From the NCBI GenBank assembly GCA_001414485.1, contig LLEY01000086.1, forward strand, positions 186,001 through 250,000: DNA of 64,000 nt, given 5' to 3'. The stretch comes from Calycina herbarum. Taxonomy: Eukaryota; Ascomycota; Leotiomycetes; Helotiales; Pezizellaceae. Of the stretch, positions 42,640 through 54,099 are shown one piece after another. Positions within the stretch are counted from its first letter, which is position 1. The number at the start of each line of letters is the position of its first letter. The notes beneath the pieces are model-generated. The model saw only the letters and a list, made by a program, of their open reading frames with translations. It made no database searches and was not told the origin of the DNA. The translations under genes were made by a program, and so were the position numbers.

Positions 42640-43774
42640 TTAGTTAAGCGCCTTTATCTCCCTCCTCATCCTCCCCTTTCTTGCCCTATACTTGCTTTCT
42701 TCTTTCAAGTAATCGACGACTAGATCGCAAACTATAAAAGGCAAGCAGATCGGAAAACAACAAAACCCCAAGCAAGCTATAAGTAAGATTCCCTCAGGAC
42801 CATAATGAACAAATATTCTTTTCCGAGGATATCTGGTGTCCGCGTTGTTATCACGGATCCCTTTTCTTCTGACAATATCGCACTTAAAACCTCTGAGTCC
42901 CGACACTCTTCCATTCTTAACCAATCCGCCCATTTCATTCCAGCCATTAACCCACGGAAGCTCTACAACGAACTTTTCTCGTGGCTGGAAACCTTGAAGA
43001 GGTTTCAAAACCCTCATCTCATCCAGGTCATACTTTGAATTTCTGAAAAGTCGTATTCGCAACTCTCGCAATCCTTTCAAATTTCTCAATACCTCACAAC
43101 ACTCCATCACTCTCTTTTCGTATCTGTGGAGTCGTTCTGAGACAATTCTCAGGGGTTTGGGCTTGTAGTTTGACTGTTTGACGACGGCGAGAAAATCTAA
43201 GATCTGTATGTAGTTCAGATTTCGCAGTGGGACCGTCGTTAGAAATTCTAATGCGGCATCATGATGCAACTCAAATTCCAACGTGGAATACAACACTTTT
43301 ATAGCTTCAGAGTACCTAGGAAGGGGTTAGTAGGCTACCCACAACATCAAATCAACGCAGAAAACACTTACATCCGGCGTCCACTCAGCATCCACTGAAT
43401 CCCATAAACTCGATAGTTATCCCGGCTCATCGAACCATCCCAAACCCCCCGCAATTCGGACAAGTTTCCATTAGCAACCCTCCCCTTAGTAACCCAGACA
43501 CTCCCCAGCCTTCGAATCTCCTGCAAGGTATATCGTCATGGGGCGATGAACAGCATGGTATACCTCTGAGAATTGCGTCCTTGTCATTTCCATGTCCCAC
43601 ATCTTTGGTCATCATGATGTGAACCTTGGATCCCCACCCGGAAGATGAGATTATGAGATTGTAAATAATGAGACGTATTTCAAAAGGGAGAGTGAAGAAT
43701 GCACTTTGAAGCTGGTCATGGGGCTCCTTTTTGTCAGACTTGTTGGGTTTGGAGTGCTTTATATGGGGCGACAT
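42640..43774 (-). CDS. DUF7730-type protein, copy A (5' exon structure unclear)
   Basis: Paralogue of the gene at 44060-45270. The N-terminal motif 'FFTLPFEIRLIIYNLII' (2EXR/DUF7730 entry) begins after the ATG at 43774. The long 3' exon (43315-42640) carries 'MYSEAIKVLYSTLEFELHHDAALEFLTTVPLRNLNYIQ' in adjoining blocks, 'EVLRNLKGLRELRIRLF', 'KFVVELPWVNGW', and near the end a hydrophobic helix ('ILLIACLGFCCFPICLPF') before a basic tail. The splice AT|GTAAGT at 43372 to AG|G at 43315 is clear. Between 43427 and 43560 the frames do not join by any good intron, so an unrecognised intron or a frameshift is present. Function unknown. Confidence 0.55.
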
Positions 43775-44059
43775 TATTGCATGATGTGTGAGTTGTGACA
43801 AGCTATGAGGATTCCATTTGTATTTAACATTCTGTTTGTTGGTAGACTGTTGGTTTTTCTCCCTGCAATGCAAAATGCAGGATTCTGCCTAAGGACTGAA
43901 GGAACCCCGACTTCATACTCGGATCTGGAGGGGTGGAATGTCAAGGGAAGGGGTGTTGTGCCGTGAGCCGACATGTCATTTCTTTTCACTGTAGTCACAC
44001 TTCTGAAGCCTTTAAGAGTCCTAGATAGATAGAGGAAATCAAATTATGTTTTTCCATTC

Positions 44060-45270
44060 TTAATCTATTCTAATCTCAGGACAGCCCGCCTCCATCCACT
44101 CCCTATTTCGCACTGCTATTTCTCGCTTGACGTCCCTCACTCGCCTCTTCTCCTTCTCATTCCTAGCTGCTGTTCGGGCATCTTGTACCCCACCAATCAC
44201 GCATGATCCAACAAAAACGCACAGAATTATAGGGGAACATATGACACCCACTGTAACACCCACTGTAACCACTATAGATGTGGCCCAAAACGGCATTTTC
44301 TTCGCTCTACGTCGACATCTTGTGTAGCCCACTGCACCATGTGGCACTCGTCTTGGCATCTTTGTCCTCTTGACTGTACATCTCACTCTGTTTCCAGGGG
44401 CGGATGTGTTTTCTAAAAATCCATCACCTCCTTGCTTTTCACTTACCCAAGGTAGTTCGACAATAAAACTTGCTTCTGGTACCTCGATTCTTCTCAATCC
44501 TTCTAGAAATTTTGTTTCCAACAAGATCTCGCTCGTGTAGTATAATCGGATTCTCAAATTCTCCAAGCGATCCAGGCCCTGGATTACTTCACAGCACTGA
44601 AGCCATCGCTTCACCTCGTCCCGAGCATCCTTTTCAGATCCCTTTATAAGCGTCGCGTTCCGGGTGTCTTCTAGAAACTTGTTCATCGGGAATTTTCCTT
44701 TCCAAACAATTCCCAGCCCTTTTATATGTTGGAGGGAAGAATTAGGAACCGTGGTCAAGAAGGGATGAGCTGCTTCCTCCCACAAATCGAATGTGAATGA
44801 CGAGTACAATATGAGGACGGCTTCCTCATAACTATTTAAACTATCAGCACGCTGAACGATTTGCTGGAATGTTCAAGAACATACAAACGTTTGCATGGCA
44901 AAAAACAGCCAATTCCACTTTTCATCCGTGAAAATCTCCTGTACCTCAGAGTGTCATTGTCTAAACACGCCATACATCCTAGAGAGACTTCGGAGCCATG
45001 ATAATACTCTCTATTCTCGGTTGGGTTTCCAAAAATTCCGCCAGTGATGCAGGCAAAACATGTCAATCCTCTCTTTGGCTGATCCGAATCCTCTCGACCG
45101 TGACGTAAAAAGGCAGACGTGATGTGAATTCTGTCCCCTAGTTCCCAGGAGTCGATGACCAACTGGTATATGATGAAACGAACCTCTAGAGGGAGGTCGA
45201 AGAATAGAGATGACGTTTGAGGATCGGTGGAATTGTGCCGGGGCTTGAGTTTTCTCTTGAATTTGTTCAT
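44060..45270 (-). CDS. DUF7730-type protein, copy B
   Basis: Two exons, 45270-44885 and 44831-44060 (53-bp intron, GTATGT donor), give 385 residues. The splice restores 'CKRFYEEAVLILYSSFTFDL', the same block as 'GRRMYSEAIKVLYSTLEFEL' in copy A. Entry motif 'FFDLPLEVRFIIYQLVI' near residue 25, later 'EVIQGLDRLENLRIRLY' and 'SFIVELPWVS', parallel copy A. A hydrophobic helix with GVTVGVIC follows, then a basic tail. Same strand, about 300 bp apart, so a tandem duplication. The frame is open upstream to 45492, so a longer N-terminus is possible. Role unknown. Confidence 0.62.
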
Positions 45271-45758
45271 ATTGTTGTTTTTAAGCTTGATGCAACCTGG
45301 CGTGAGGAAGTAGGGGAGGTTGAACACTTTGCGTGGGATAAAGGTCTTATCTTCCAATAGGATGTGGGGCGAGTCGCGTGTGAGTGATCCCTCAGGCAAG
45401 GGATTCACCCGGTTGGGCATTATCGCTACTACGCCACGAAGGCACATGGGAGGACTCGATCTCGATCTGCAGGACTCAAATTCAGGTGTCAAACTCAGAG
45501 AATCCAGAGACTTCGCTCTCAGCCAGTTGATATGTACAGTATTTTTAACTGCATTTCTAATCCGAACAGCAAGTTTTATTGCTTTCCTTTCGCTTAACGT
45601 GGAGGTGGTTGGAGATTAGAAAACGTCACAAATTTTCAAATTTCCGAGGCTTGATAGTCAACTTTTTGCCAAAGAACTGATTGTTCTTCTAGAAAGCTTT
45701 CAAAATAAATTTCAAGAAGGTCTGCTTTTCTGCAGCTTCCTTACGACCACTTGCTTAC

Positions 45759-46465
45759 TACGGCATCCCGAATACACCAAAGGCCAAAAACGACTAAATC
45801 GCAAATCGTAAATCGTAAATCGTAAATTGTAAGTTAAATTATCTCTCTCTCTTTTACTATTCTACACCTATAAAGCTAACTACTATACTTTAGAGGGCAT
45901 TACATAGGTGACTATATACGTAGCTAGCTTTTTAAAAGAGCTTACTATCACACCTATTACTATTGTATCCTCACTGTCCCATCTTTACTGTTGTATCGCT
46001 TTCTTCTTCTTATTAACAACGAAAAGGAGGAGAAGGGAAGAGAGGAGAGGGGAGAGGAGAGAGGAGAGAAGAGAAAAGAAGATAGTTAGGGATAAACTCC
46101 TCTTACCTACGCTAGGAAAAACGTTCCCCTGAAATATTTACTCGCCTTTTTACCTTTTCACTCCCTTACCCCCTTACCCTCTCTTTCACTTATTTCTCTT
46201 CTAAAGTTACTACTTCTTATACCTATATAAGAGAGAGAGAAAAGGGGAGAGGGGAAGAGAGAGGAATAAGAGAGACTTAACTTACTCTCTTTATATTAAG
46301 AGAGAGAGTATACGAGAGTAAGAAAGTGATAATTCGCGATTTGCGCGAGCCTTAGATAATAATAATCAAGTTCTACTCTAGCTATAAATACTTAACTTTT
46401 GCGATTTACGATTTACGATTCGCGATTTAGTCGTTTTTGGCCTTTGGTGCGTTCGGGATGCCGTA
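45759..46465. mobile_element. 707-bp MITE with 68-bp terminal inverted repeats and CTTAC duplications
   Basis: Both ends begin TACGGCATCCCGAA and continue as near-identical inverted repeats for about 68 bp, including AATCGTAA 8-bp tandem units. The mismatches seen are all transitions. CTTAC at 45754-45758 and CTTAC at 46466-46470 are perfect 5-bp flanks. The interior has polypyrimidine then polypurine (46021-46082) tracts and no transposase. The pre-insertion join on the minus strand would extend the open frame that ends at 46427 by about 15 codons. Confidence 0.85.
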
Positions 46466-46470
46466 CTTAC

Positions 46471-47301
46471 TCTTAATCCTTGCCACATTCTTAAAATAAC
46501 GAAACACAACTCTAGGTACCGAAAGAAACCCAATGATACAAAATTTGATCCGGGCCAACTTAGGAAAACGAGGAGGTGAAACAAGGGTTGCATGATGCCG
46601 CACCTGCTGGTGCTGTGTACGATTATCACACCAATATTTCCTCTCGATTCGGAATCGGATATCCTCAGTAGCAGCTTTCATACCTACCAACTTCGTATCC
46701 ATATTTTTTTGCGTACAGACATGGCAATTGGACCACAAATTCGTCAGTCTTGATTTCGAACCCAAAGAGAGGTGCTAGATATTTGTTTTCCAAGATGTCG
46801 AAATTCCTCCCGCTGGCCTTTTTAAATTTTTGAGAAAGAGTAGAGGGTTTGAGAATGGAAGGCGTCGTCTGGGGTGGATGCCATTTTGGGAACGAGTTCC
46901 TTGGCTAGCTCTAATATGATTCATGATAATTGAGATATTAGACTGCAGAAGAGTACGTGGGTAAAGGGGGTATATTTTTTCATGGAGAGGGACTCTGAAA
47001 ACGTTTAAATAAACACACCTTATTGTGGTGCCTATCTTGCTTACGTACCTGACTTCCGAATCAAGATAACCAAAGATTAGGCGGCCATAAGGCAGAAAAA
47101 CGTGCCCTTTCTATATTTTTGCAACGCATTTTACAGTTCCCGCGGTATTCATAGAATACTCGTGGCGCATCTCACTTGTCAAAGCTGGAGCTCCAAATAG
47201 CCGGGAAATGCCCATAATAATTCCTACTCCCATACGTCTTATCGCAAACGGGACCAAAGGAACATGACGAGCAGGAAACACACAATCAACCGGTGGACTA
47301 A
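46471..47301. other. Flank between two MITEs, possible broken gene
   Basis: A minus-strand open frame (46765 into the MITE end) has CxxC ('NCHVCTQKN') and a basic end ('RYFKNVARIKSK'), and is cut by the MITE. It is not recognised. The rest is unassigned and leads into the GTPase pseudogene. Confidence 0.35.
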
Positions 47302-48610
47302 TTGCCGTATTTCCGAGAAGGGCAAACTCCCCTGCCGGAGCCTTTATGGCATCACATCGCCTTTGTAGGGAAAGGTCCTTCGTTAGGCCACTTCATCATG
47401 ATGAATCGGGTAGGCAGCAGCCCAGCCCAATTAGTGGCCTATTTCGAGATCCAAAACTTTGTTAACCCAAAGGCACCTTGGTTCATCGATGACCAAGAGG
47501 ATATTCTGGCCATGGAAAAACTTTAAGGAAACCCGTGCGCTGAAATTCGCACGAAATCAGTCACCTTAGGCAAACGACCTTATATCCTCGAAGCCTCATA
47601 CAGTGAGTTGCGAGTTAAGCTTGAATTTGCCCACTTTTTTTGTAATCCGAGCTTTTTTTTATCAAGGCTTTCTCCCTCTTTTCTTTAGAAGATAGAAAAT
47701 AAAAGTACTCTAAAAGAGACGAGGCCTAGCTAGAAAGAAGCGCTATATCTAATTATCTCTCTTCTATATAATTTATTAATTTAAAGCAAGTATAATAAAA
47801 GTATTCTTAAAATAACCTCTTTTCTTGAAAAAAAAATCCACTACCTCTATAAGGTTAATAGGCTATACCAAGACCCTATAAAAATCAAGATAGATATAAA
47901 ATTATCTGTTTTTATCTTATAAAGTTTATAGAGTATAAGGGGAGATATAAGCCTCTTCTTTCCTATTCTTATAAATAGTATATTATATGTTATTATTAAT
48001 CAATAGGTAAATGAGTACCTAAAAAGGGGGGAAATCAAGGAATTTTCTTAAAAAGCTCGGATTATAAAAAAAGTGGGCAAATTCAAGCTTAACTCGCAAC
48101 TCACTGTACCTCGATGGGGAGCGCGGCCCGCTACATTCGCAACTTTATTTAACCAACAATGCTAAAGCGGTGGTTCTCGTGTATTCTGTGACAGACCGCA
48201 ATTCGTTTGTTTCTATAAGTCAACTGTGGAAAGAGCTTAACCTTCTTACTTATAACGAAAATCTCAAATACCACCGTTTGCGAGGGGGTTCATTTGTTAC
48301 GATGGGGCTGAATACACTTCCCATTTTAATCTTGGGGAATAAAGCGAATTTGGAAAAGGAAAGAGTGGTGACAGCTGAAGAAGGGAAGGCTTTAGCGAGG
48401 AGATTGGGGGTAAAATGGGGTGAGTGTTCATCGACTGAAGGATAGGGAATTGAAGAACCTGTGAATGAACTTGTGAGAGATATCGACATGTGGGAGGCGG
48501 AGGAAAAATGGCAGGAAGCGGAAATAGCAAAGGCGTTCGAGGAAGCTAAGAAAAAGGCCAACCCGAAGAGAGGATGGAAGAGAGCAAAAGAATTTTGGTG
48601 TTTGGAATAA
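47302..48610 (+). pseudogene. Ras-like small GTPase pseudogene split by a MITE
   Basis: Removing 47601-48106 and one TA rejoins one frame: '...GNPCAEIRTKSVTLGKRPYILEASY' plus 'LDGERGPLHSQLYLTNNAK' and 'AVVLVYSVTDRNSF'. The last is the Ras 'LLVYSVTDR' strand. 'LPILILGNKANLEKERVVT' is the G4 region (NKxN for NKxD), and 'GVKWGECSSTEG' is G5 (SAK-like). The charged tail ends 'KRAKEFWCLE', without a clear CaaX box. The P-loop region ('IAFVGKGPSLGHF') lacks GxxxxGKS. In-frame stops TAA (47524-47526) and TAG (48443-48445) add to the damage; both could come from C-to-T changes. The gene is dead by several independent hits. Confidence 0.72.
47601..48106. mobile_element. 506-bp Tc1/mariner-type MITE with TA target duplication
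   Basis: Ends are CAGTGAGTTGCGAGTTAAGC and its complement. The inverted repeats match over about 57 bp with one mismatch (G/A). TA flanks both sides (47599-47600 and 48107-48108). The inside is AT-rich (47690-48000) with no transposase. CAGTG ends and TA duplication are typical of the Tc1/mariner/pogo superfamily. The right end is 8 bp from the restored 'LDGER' codons of the host gene. Confidence 0.88.
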
Positions 48611-48704
48611 CTAATTCTCAATAAAGGCATCTCTGTCTCCTCTCCAAACTCCCTCTCCCGCCGACTCTGCAATCCGTCTCGGGAACCATATTTCAAATCT
48701 CTCA

Positions 48705-49565
48705 TTATTTTGAAATAGATATGGTAGTAGTGTTCAGGGTATCATAACCGAAAAAAGAAGTGCCCATAATAACTTCAAAAACCTTGCCAGCGTCCCGAAG
48801 AGATAAGTCTGGCAGCGCTTCATCAGAAGAAACATTGGGATCGAATGCCCACTTTGTTCTCGACAATCGTTGAAGCACATATAACGCCAAATTTAATGAC
48901 TGGGGGGACCCAACCTATTCACAATTTAGTCAACAATCTCAAAATGGGAAGCAACAATACCTTCAAGATCCAACTCCAGCAACCGGTTCCCAACTCTCAT
49001 AATCCCAGGTCTGATCTTTAATGTCGTTCAGATGTTTCGCCACCATCTTCGCATCCTCCTCAACGAACATATCCAACGGTTTTTCATCAATACTCTCCAG
49101 CTTCGTTTTCTCACCTCCAATCCATTTGAAAAATTGAATCTTCCTCCCTATAGCAATGGCCACATGCGCCGCTGGGGGTCCTTGTTCCGTAGCCGAATGG
49201 GGAAGATTCAACATATAAGGAACTAACTCTTCATTCTCACATTTCCAACTCTCCGGTGTGTCTGAAGAAGGAGGTTTGCAGACCAGAACAAGGATTTCTT
49301 TTTGGACAAATTTTGAGGGGTCATCGGCACCACATAATGCTCTCCGGACGCCGAATACTTCCGCCGAGGGGATTTGCGATTTTGCTGAATTGGGTATTTT
49401 GAAATAAGTCGCGAAGCCTTCGGACATGGGGAAGAAACCGGGAATAATTGAATGCCAGAGCCTGAGGACGGGGGCTTGATTTGGGCTGCGGTCAAGGGCT
49501 GAAAGCAGAGCTCGGAGTCGGAGGTCGTTGTTCACGTCTATTGTTCTGTGAATTGGAGAGGTCAT
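48705..49565 (-). CDS. Unrecognised protein, probably two exons
   Basis: The main exon 49565-48963 encodes 200 residues, starting 'MTSPIHRTIDVNNDLRLRAL' and rich in short alpha/beta-like segments ('FVQKEILVLVCKPPSS', 'VAIAIGRKIQFFKWIGGEK', 'MFVEEDAKMVAKHLNDIKD'), ending 'WEPVAGVGS'. A second frame (about 48905-48705) 'SLNLALYVLQRLSRTKWAFD ' then 'LRDAGKVFEVIMGTSFFGYD' follows an acceptor (GTGAATAG) and looks coding. A weak donor (GGA|GTTGGA) before the TGA at 48963 would join them in frame. If unused, the protein simply ends at 48963. No family is recognised. Confidence 0.5.
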
Positions 49566-49847
49566 TTTGAGATTTTGTTTATTGTTGATGTTTTCTGGAG
49601 GAAAGATATCCTTTTTGGGAGGCTTCTGAATCGGTGACGTAAGGAAACCTGGAAATCACCTGACATTTTTGCCCAAGAAATGAATCGCAAGAACGCGACT
49701 TCCTCCAAAACCACAGAAACACAAGTTAGTAGAAAAGTTAGAATCTAGAATTGCTAAAACAGCTTTCTAGAAGTCATAGTAGTAGTGTAGCATCACAGAA
49801 GAATTATCACAGTTACTTAGTTGATTTCCAACGTTTTTTATGTGACA

Positions 49848-50102
49848 ATGCCTTCGAGTAACGCTAAGAAGCGCTCTGGTGATGATTTCCCAGCAGCACT
49901 CCTCCCACCTAACAAAAAGCGCCCGGAAACCTCCGACGAGGTTGGAATTCTTGACGCATTGGCCGAGGAGGAGATCAGAGATAGCGAGGAGTTAGAAAGT
50001 AATTTCTGTATGTTTTTATGCCTCAGGCGTCAAAATATTTATTTAAACGTGACCTAAGCCTCGGAACACTCCCGGTCAGATGTAGAAGAACTTCAACATT
50101 AA
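49848..50102 (+). CDS. Possible tiny spliced protein (58 residues)
   Basis: The ATG at 49848 opens 'MPSSNAKKRSGDDFPAALLP' then 'PNKKRPETSDEVGILDALAE', with bipartite basic clusters like a nuclear signal. A GTAATT donor at 49999 and CGGTCAG acceptor at 50079 would add 'VEELQH' and a stop. Without splicing it runs to 50057. The short acidic-helical end and lack of homologues known to me keep this low. Confidence 0.3.
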
Positions 50103-50640
50103 AGACTGGAATAGAGACTTTCTGACCTCAGTATTGCCATAAAATTCGTCATGCTAATAAGTCTTCATGAACACTTCACGGAATTGAGGAGCCTCATCAC
50201 ATGATCATTCCTCCTCGGCTAAGAAGTTCCCCTTTCTTGTCCTCAAGCTAATACACTCCATTGTATTCATTCATGTTAGACATGTTTTCTAGGATTTGTC
50301 ACGTATTGCTATAGTAATTACTAGGGTTCGCTTTCGTTAAGAACCCCTCATGCAACCAGTAAGCAACCAAGAAACAATCGTCCTTCAAAAAAAGTTTTTT
50401 TTCATTTACAATACTTCCATGCATCCAATCATAAATCATTATTAATTCCCCACACACTTTTCCCACCCTTCTTGTTGGTCTTCACTGCCATATGGCATCC
50501 TAACTCCAACCATGCATAACCAACTGCATGTGATTTTTTCCACCAATCACATCAGGCAAAATAGTACAAATACGCTTCTAATATATCAAAATATCCTACA
50601 GAACCACACATTCCAACTCTCAAATAATAAGTTTGTCTTC
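50103..50640. other. Intergenic, no feature seen
   Basis: Convergent flank of two small genes. No domain in any frame. Confidence 0.4.
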
Positions 50641-51031
50641 TCATGGTTGTCTTTTCCATTTCTCCTTCTCCATTTTCTCCGTCCAAGTGAGGTGTTCGTC
50701 TCGTGTTTCGGCTTGCCAGTTGGAAAGTTGTGAGGAGACGGTACGGCGATGCTGGTTTCCAGAGGCGCTATTTGACAGAATAGATTAGTAAACGAAACGT
50801 ATATACAAGAGATTGAAAATGGGGAATATAGGAAACTGACTTTTGGTATGAAGACTGACTGGCAATTGAAGTGTAAGATGAGGTTCGCGAATTGAGAGAA
50901 CTTTGATCAGCTCGCTGCTCGCTAATAAAACTGTCAGTAAGTCGAGGTACCAACAAGAAGCTTGGTGTGGTTTACGTATTGCTACCGCCCCTGTTCAAGA
51001 ACTCCTTTTTCGGTCCAGCCGTGTTGGACAT
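50641..51031 (-). CDS. Small Ser-rich three-exon protein of unknown function
   Basis: Exons 51031-50976, 50930-50841 and 50767-50641 splice with GTAAAC, GTCAGT donors and GACAG, AATAG acceptors to one frame of 90 residues. It reads 'MSNTAGPKKEFLNRGGSN', then a Ser/Thr/Gln-rich middle ('SSYTSIASQSSYQKN'), and ends 'WTEKMEKEKWKRQP'. Each exon is too short to stand out as an open frame, but phases agree at both junctions and the stop falls at 50641-50643. Low-complexity Ser-rich composition suggests a disordered regulatory protein. Family not recognised. Confidence 0.55.
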
Positions 51032-54000
51032 GGTTCTCGGCGTTTAGAAGAAGGATGGAGGGAGGATTTCCCCAGAATTCTCAGCTTAGCTCGGCACTGT
51101 AGCTGTGGACTGCCTCTTCAGTAGATCTCAGAGACTGCTTTCGAGGGTGTAGATGAACAGTTGATTTGAGATGGGCAGATAAAAGAGGGGGAAGACGAAG
51201 AGAGGAAAAGAAAAGGCACAGCTTGCGGGAGGTAAAGTATTCAAATACCCTTTTCCTTCTGCCTCTGCCTCCACGGAATCTCCATAGCCCATCCAAAAAG
51301 CCCCCAATCGGGGAACCTCTAGGAGATGGTACATGTAGCTGTGCCTTTCCGGGAGACCCATTGGTCGGCGACCTCGAATTCAATTCGCTCTCCAAATATA
51401 ATCTTCTGGCTATCGATTCTTGAAACGAAACAGTGGAGAACAGGTACGAGGCAGGGAAGCCAGCAACCAGGAATTAGAGAAATACCCCTGTCTGGGGATT
51501 TGTTTTACGAAGCCTCAAATCAAAGACGCTGGAGAGTCAGCCGCTGCATGCCTCTGACAGCTCCGAGCCACGAGGGGGCCATGCGATCTTCAGGGAGGAT
51601 GTCGCACATTTTTAGCGTTACAAGATTAGAAAGGCCGGGGAGGGATAATGTAAACATATTAGGAGGACTGCTGGGGTAAGTGCACTCAGCTTTTCTTTGT
51701 TGTGGTAAGTTCTTAGGTGCTCGACGCACGCCGGCGTCACAACGTGGTAGGCACTTTTGGCTAAACCCAAGAAGCCAAATTCAGAAGGTAACAACAATTT
51801 AAGGGCGAAGAATAATACAGTGATGTACTCGAATGCTTGCATCACGGCAACAAATTGCCCACAATTGGGTCCATCAAACACATTATCATGATCCGGAAAA
51901 CTGCTCCCAAGACATCAATAAAGAGTATTTTCACCACAGGATAAAATAACCATAAAATAAGATGTAAGGCCGATTTGGGAGATGACCAAGATAGAGATGA
52001 CAACTTCGGTTCTCGAATTTTTTCACGCCTACGCGCCGGCAATGGAGAAGAGTGTGGTGTCACAAAATCTCAAGAGGACAAACTGCCTGGTTTAAGCCTG
52101 GCAGAGCCAAAACGCGTCCACTTGAGGCTCTCTCTCCTCTTACAAATGGCTGTCTTACCACACGCGATTTGTGACCCCCGACGTTGCTCATCCGTCGGCC
52201 CGTTTAAGGCTGTGAACTTTGGCACGATCTACTTTCTCACTGCATACCTTTCCTATCACACACCACAAGCTACTCCGCTCCGTTGCAAGCACTTCATCGG
52301 TACTGGCCGTGCAACATTACCCCTTTTCACATGCCTATGACATCCAAATGTCCAAATATGGAACGCAAAGTCGTATCTGCGGGGTGCCAGCGCGCGGAAT
52401 GGAGTTTTCTGTTTGGTTTGAATATGATAAATCGTCCGAAGGATCTGGAGTCTTGTATGGCATGGGATTTCTCTGCAGTATTTCGTGCATGTTGTCCGCC
52501 CAGACGCAGCTTGATTGCCGCTTGGTTGTGCTGTACGAAATATCGTGGAGTCCACGTGTCAGTGCCGGCAGGGCTTGAAGCCAAAAGCGGAATTCACGAG
52601 TATGTACGAGTTTATCCTATGCAGGCCAATATCACAACAATCCTTTCGGTGTGCCTTCGGTGTGGCCGATGAAGTGACTAAGTCCACGAAAGAAAGACCG
52701 TAAATCGACTGGGAAAGTACAGTACTTCCGGGCGTCACCAGTTTGTTCCCTTGTACGTGCTTTCGGAGAGAAAGGAAACTTGAGGTTCGGAACTTGCAAA
52801 CTCATAGGCATTGCACAACGCCTCGAAATATTCCTTTACTCTTGGCTTCTCATGAGCGATCGAGATAAGTATTCCAGTACTTTGTCTGGGATGGAGTTGG
52901 TTGGACACGACCACTTTCAATGGGTCGGCAGGATTCCAAGGTCGTTCCAATAAGGATATGCCAGCTTGTAGACCCAAGGCAATCAATCGTAAGTATGTCA
53001 GAATGCAGACGAATTAAAATTGGATCAACTAAACCCATGTCCCAAATTAAGTAGTAGATGACGCACAGCCGAGACACCATACCTAGATAAGTCATCTCTT
53101 CGAACAAGGCTGAGCACGTGGTAGGAAACACATGCACCTAGGATAAATAAGACATTATCCATGAAGCACCCCTATTCCAACCCCGTCTCAAAGTAGAAAT
53201 ATACGCAACCAGAGGGAGATAGATACTGCAAGTCCTTTGGATTCCAGAAGCTGCAGTAGCTCTCTGCTTGCATAAGCGTCATGATTGTGGCTCCCAACAC
53301 CCAACAGCTTTCTTAGACTGCAGAAACAAAAGCACCAACAAGAAGCGATCGTTACCATAAAACCATGTGTAATGTAATAAATCCCAAGTCGCAGAATTTG
53401 TAACAACCTAAAAGGTAATATAGGCAAAGGAAGCAAGAACTCCGTTGATGCATAGGTAGGGCAGTACATTCGAAGGCTATCTACATATGCAGTCATACCG
53501 TGTCCGAGGTCAGACAATATATGAAGGTATGAAGGTACCATAAGAATGTTCGGCGTCCCCGAGAAATAATTTTGAAGTATGTAGAAACGCAAATTGGAAT
53601 GAAATTGATGAATTTTTAATACCTCACTTAAGGGAGCACGTCTTGGCGAAGGAGATCGTCACACTGAGTTGGAGGACACACGTAAAGTACTTAATTTTTG
53701 GGGTTTCAATAACAGCAATAGAAACTAGTAACTCCAAACTCCATGCGTATTTGCAAGCATAGAAAGAAGCAAAAATCGGTCCTCGAGCTTAAACAGTCAA
53801 ACCTGTAGAAAGATCAGTTAGTAAGAGTGTCGAGAGGAGACAAACAAGGGGTTTGTTCCCACTCACCATTTTTCTAGTTCCTACAAGTTATTATTTCCCC
53901 CAGCAATATGCACAGCTATTACAGAAAATGTGTTTCCGCACGAGTTTTCAGACAATAGATGAAAGTCTACTCAACGACTTCTGACTTAACACCTGAGGGA

Positions 54001-54099
54001 ATCCCTAGAAGATGGGTGAGTAAGTTATTGCCAACTATGTAGGAAAACACCGGAATGACTCGGGAGCATCAGAGCCAAAGGAGAGAGTGTGACAACACA
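51032..54099. other. 3-kb stretch without a recognised gene
   Basis: Short overlapping open frames occur on both strands (51081-51423, 52215-52672). Minus-strand stretches 53592-53188 and 53137-52735 have gene-like composition ('YFEALCNAYEFASSEPQVSF', 'SRELLQLLESKGLAVSISLW') and could be exons of an unknown minus-strand gene, but no chain of splice sites could be settled. Nothing else is seen. Confidence 0.35.

Noticed and set aside
52215..52672. Overlapping open frames on both strands as a Cys-rich gene
   Set aside because: Frames on both strands are equally open and none has a family motif or splice support.
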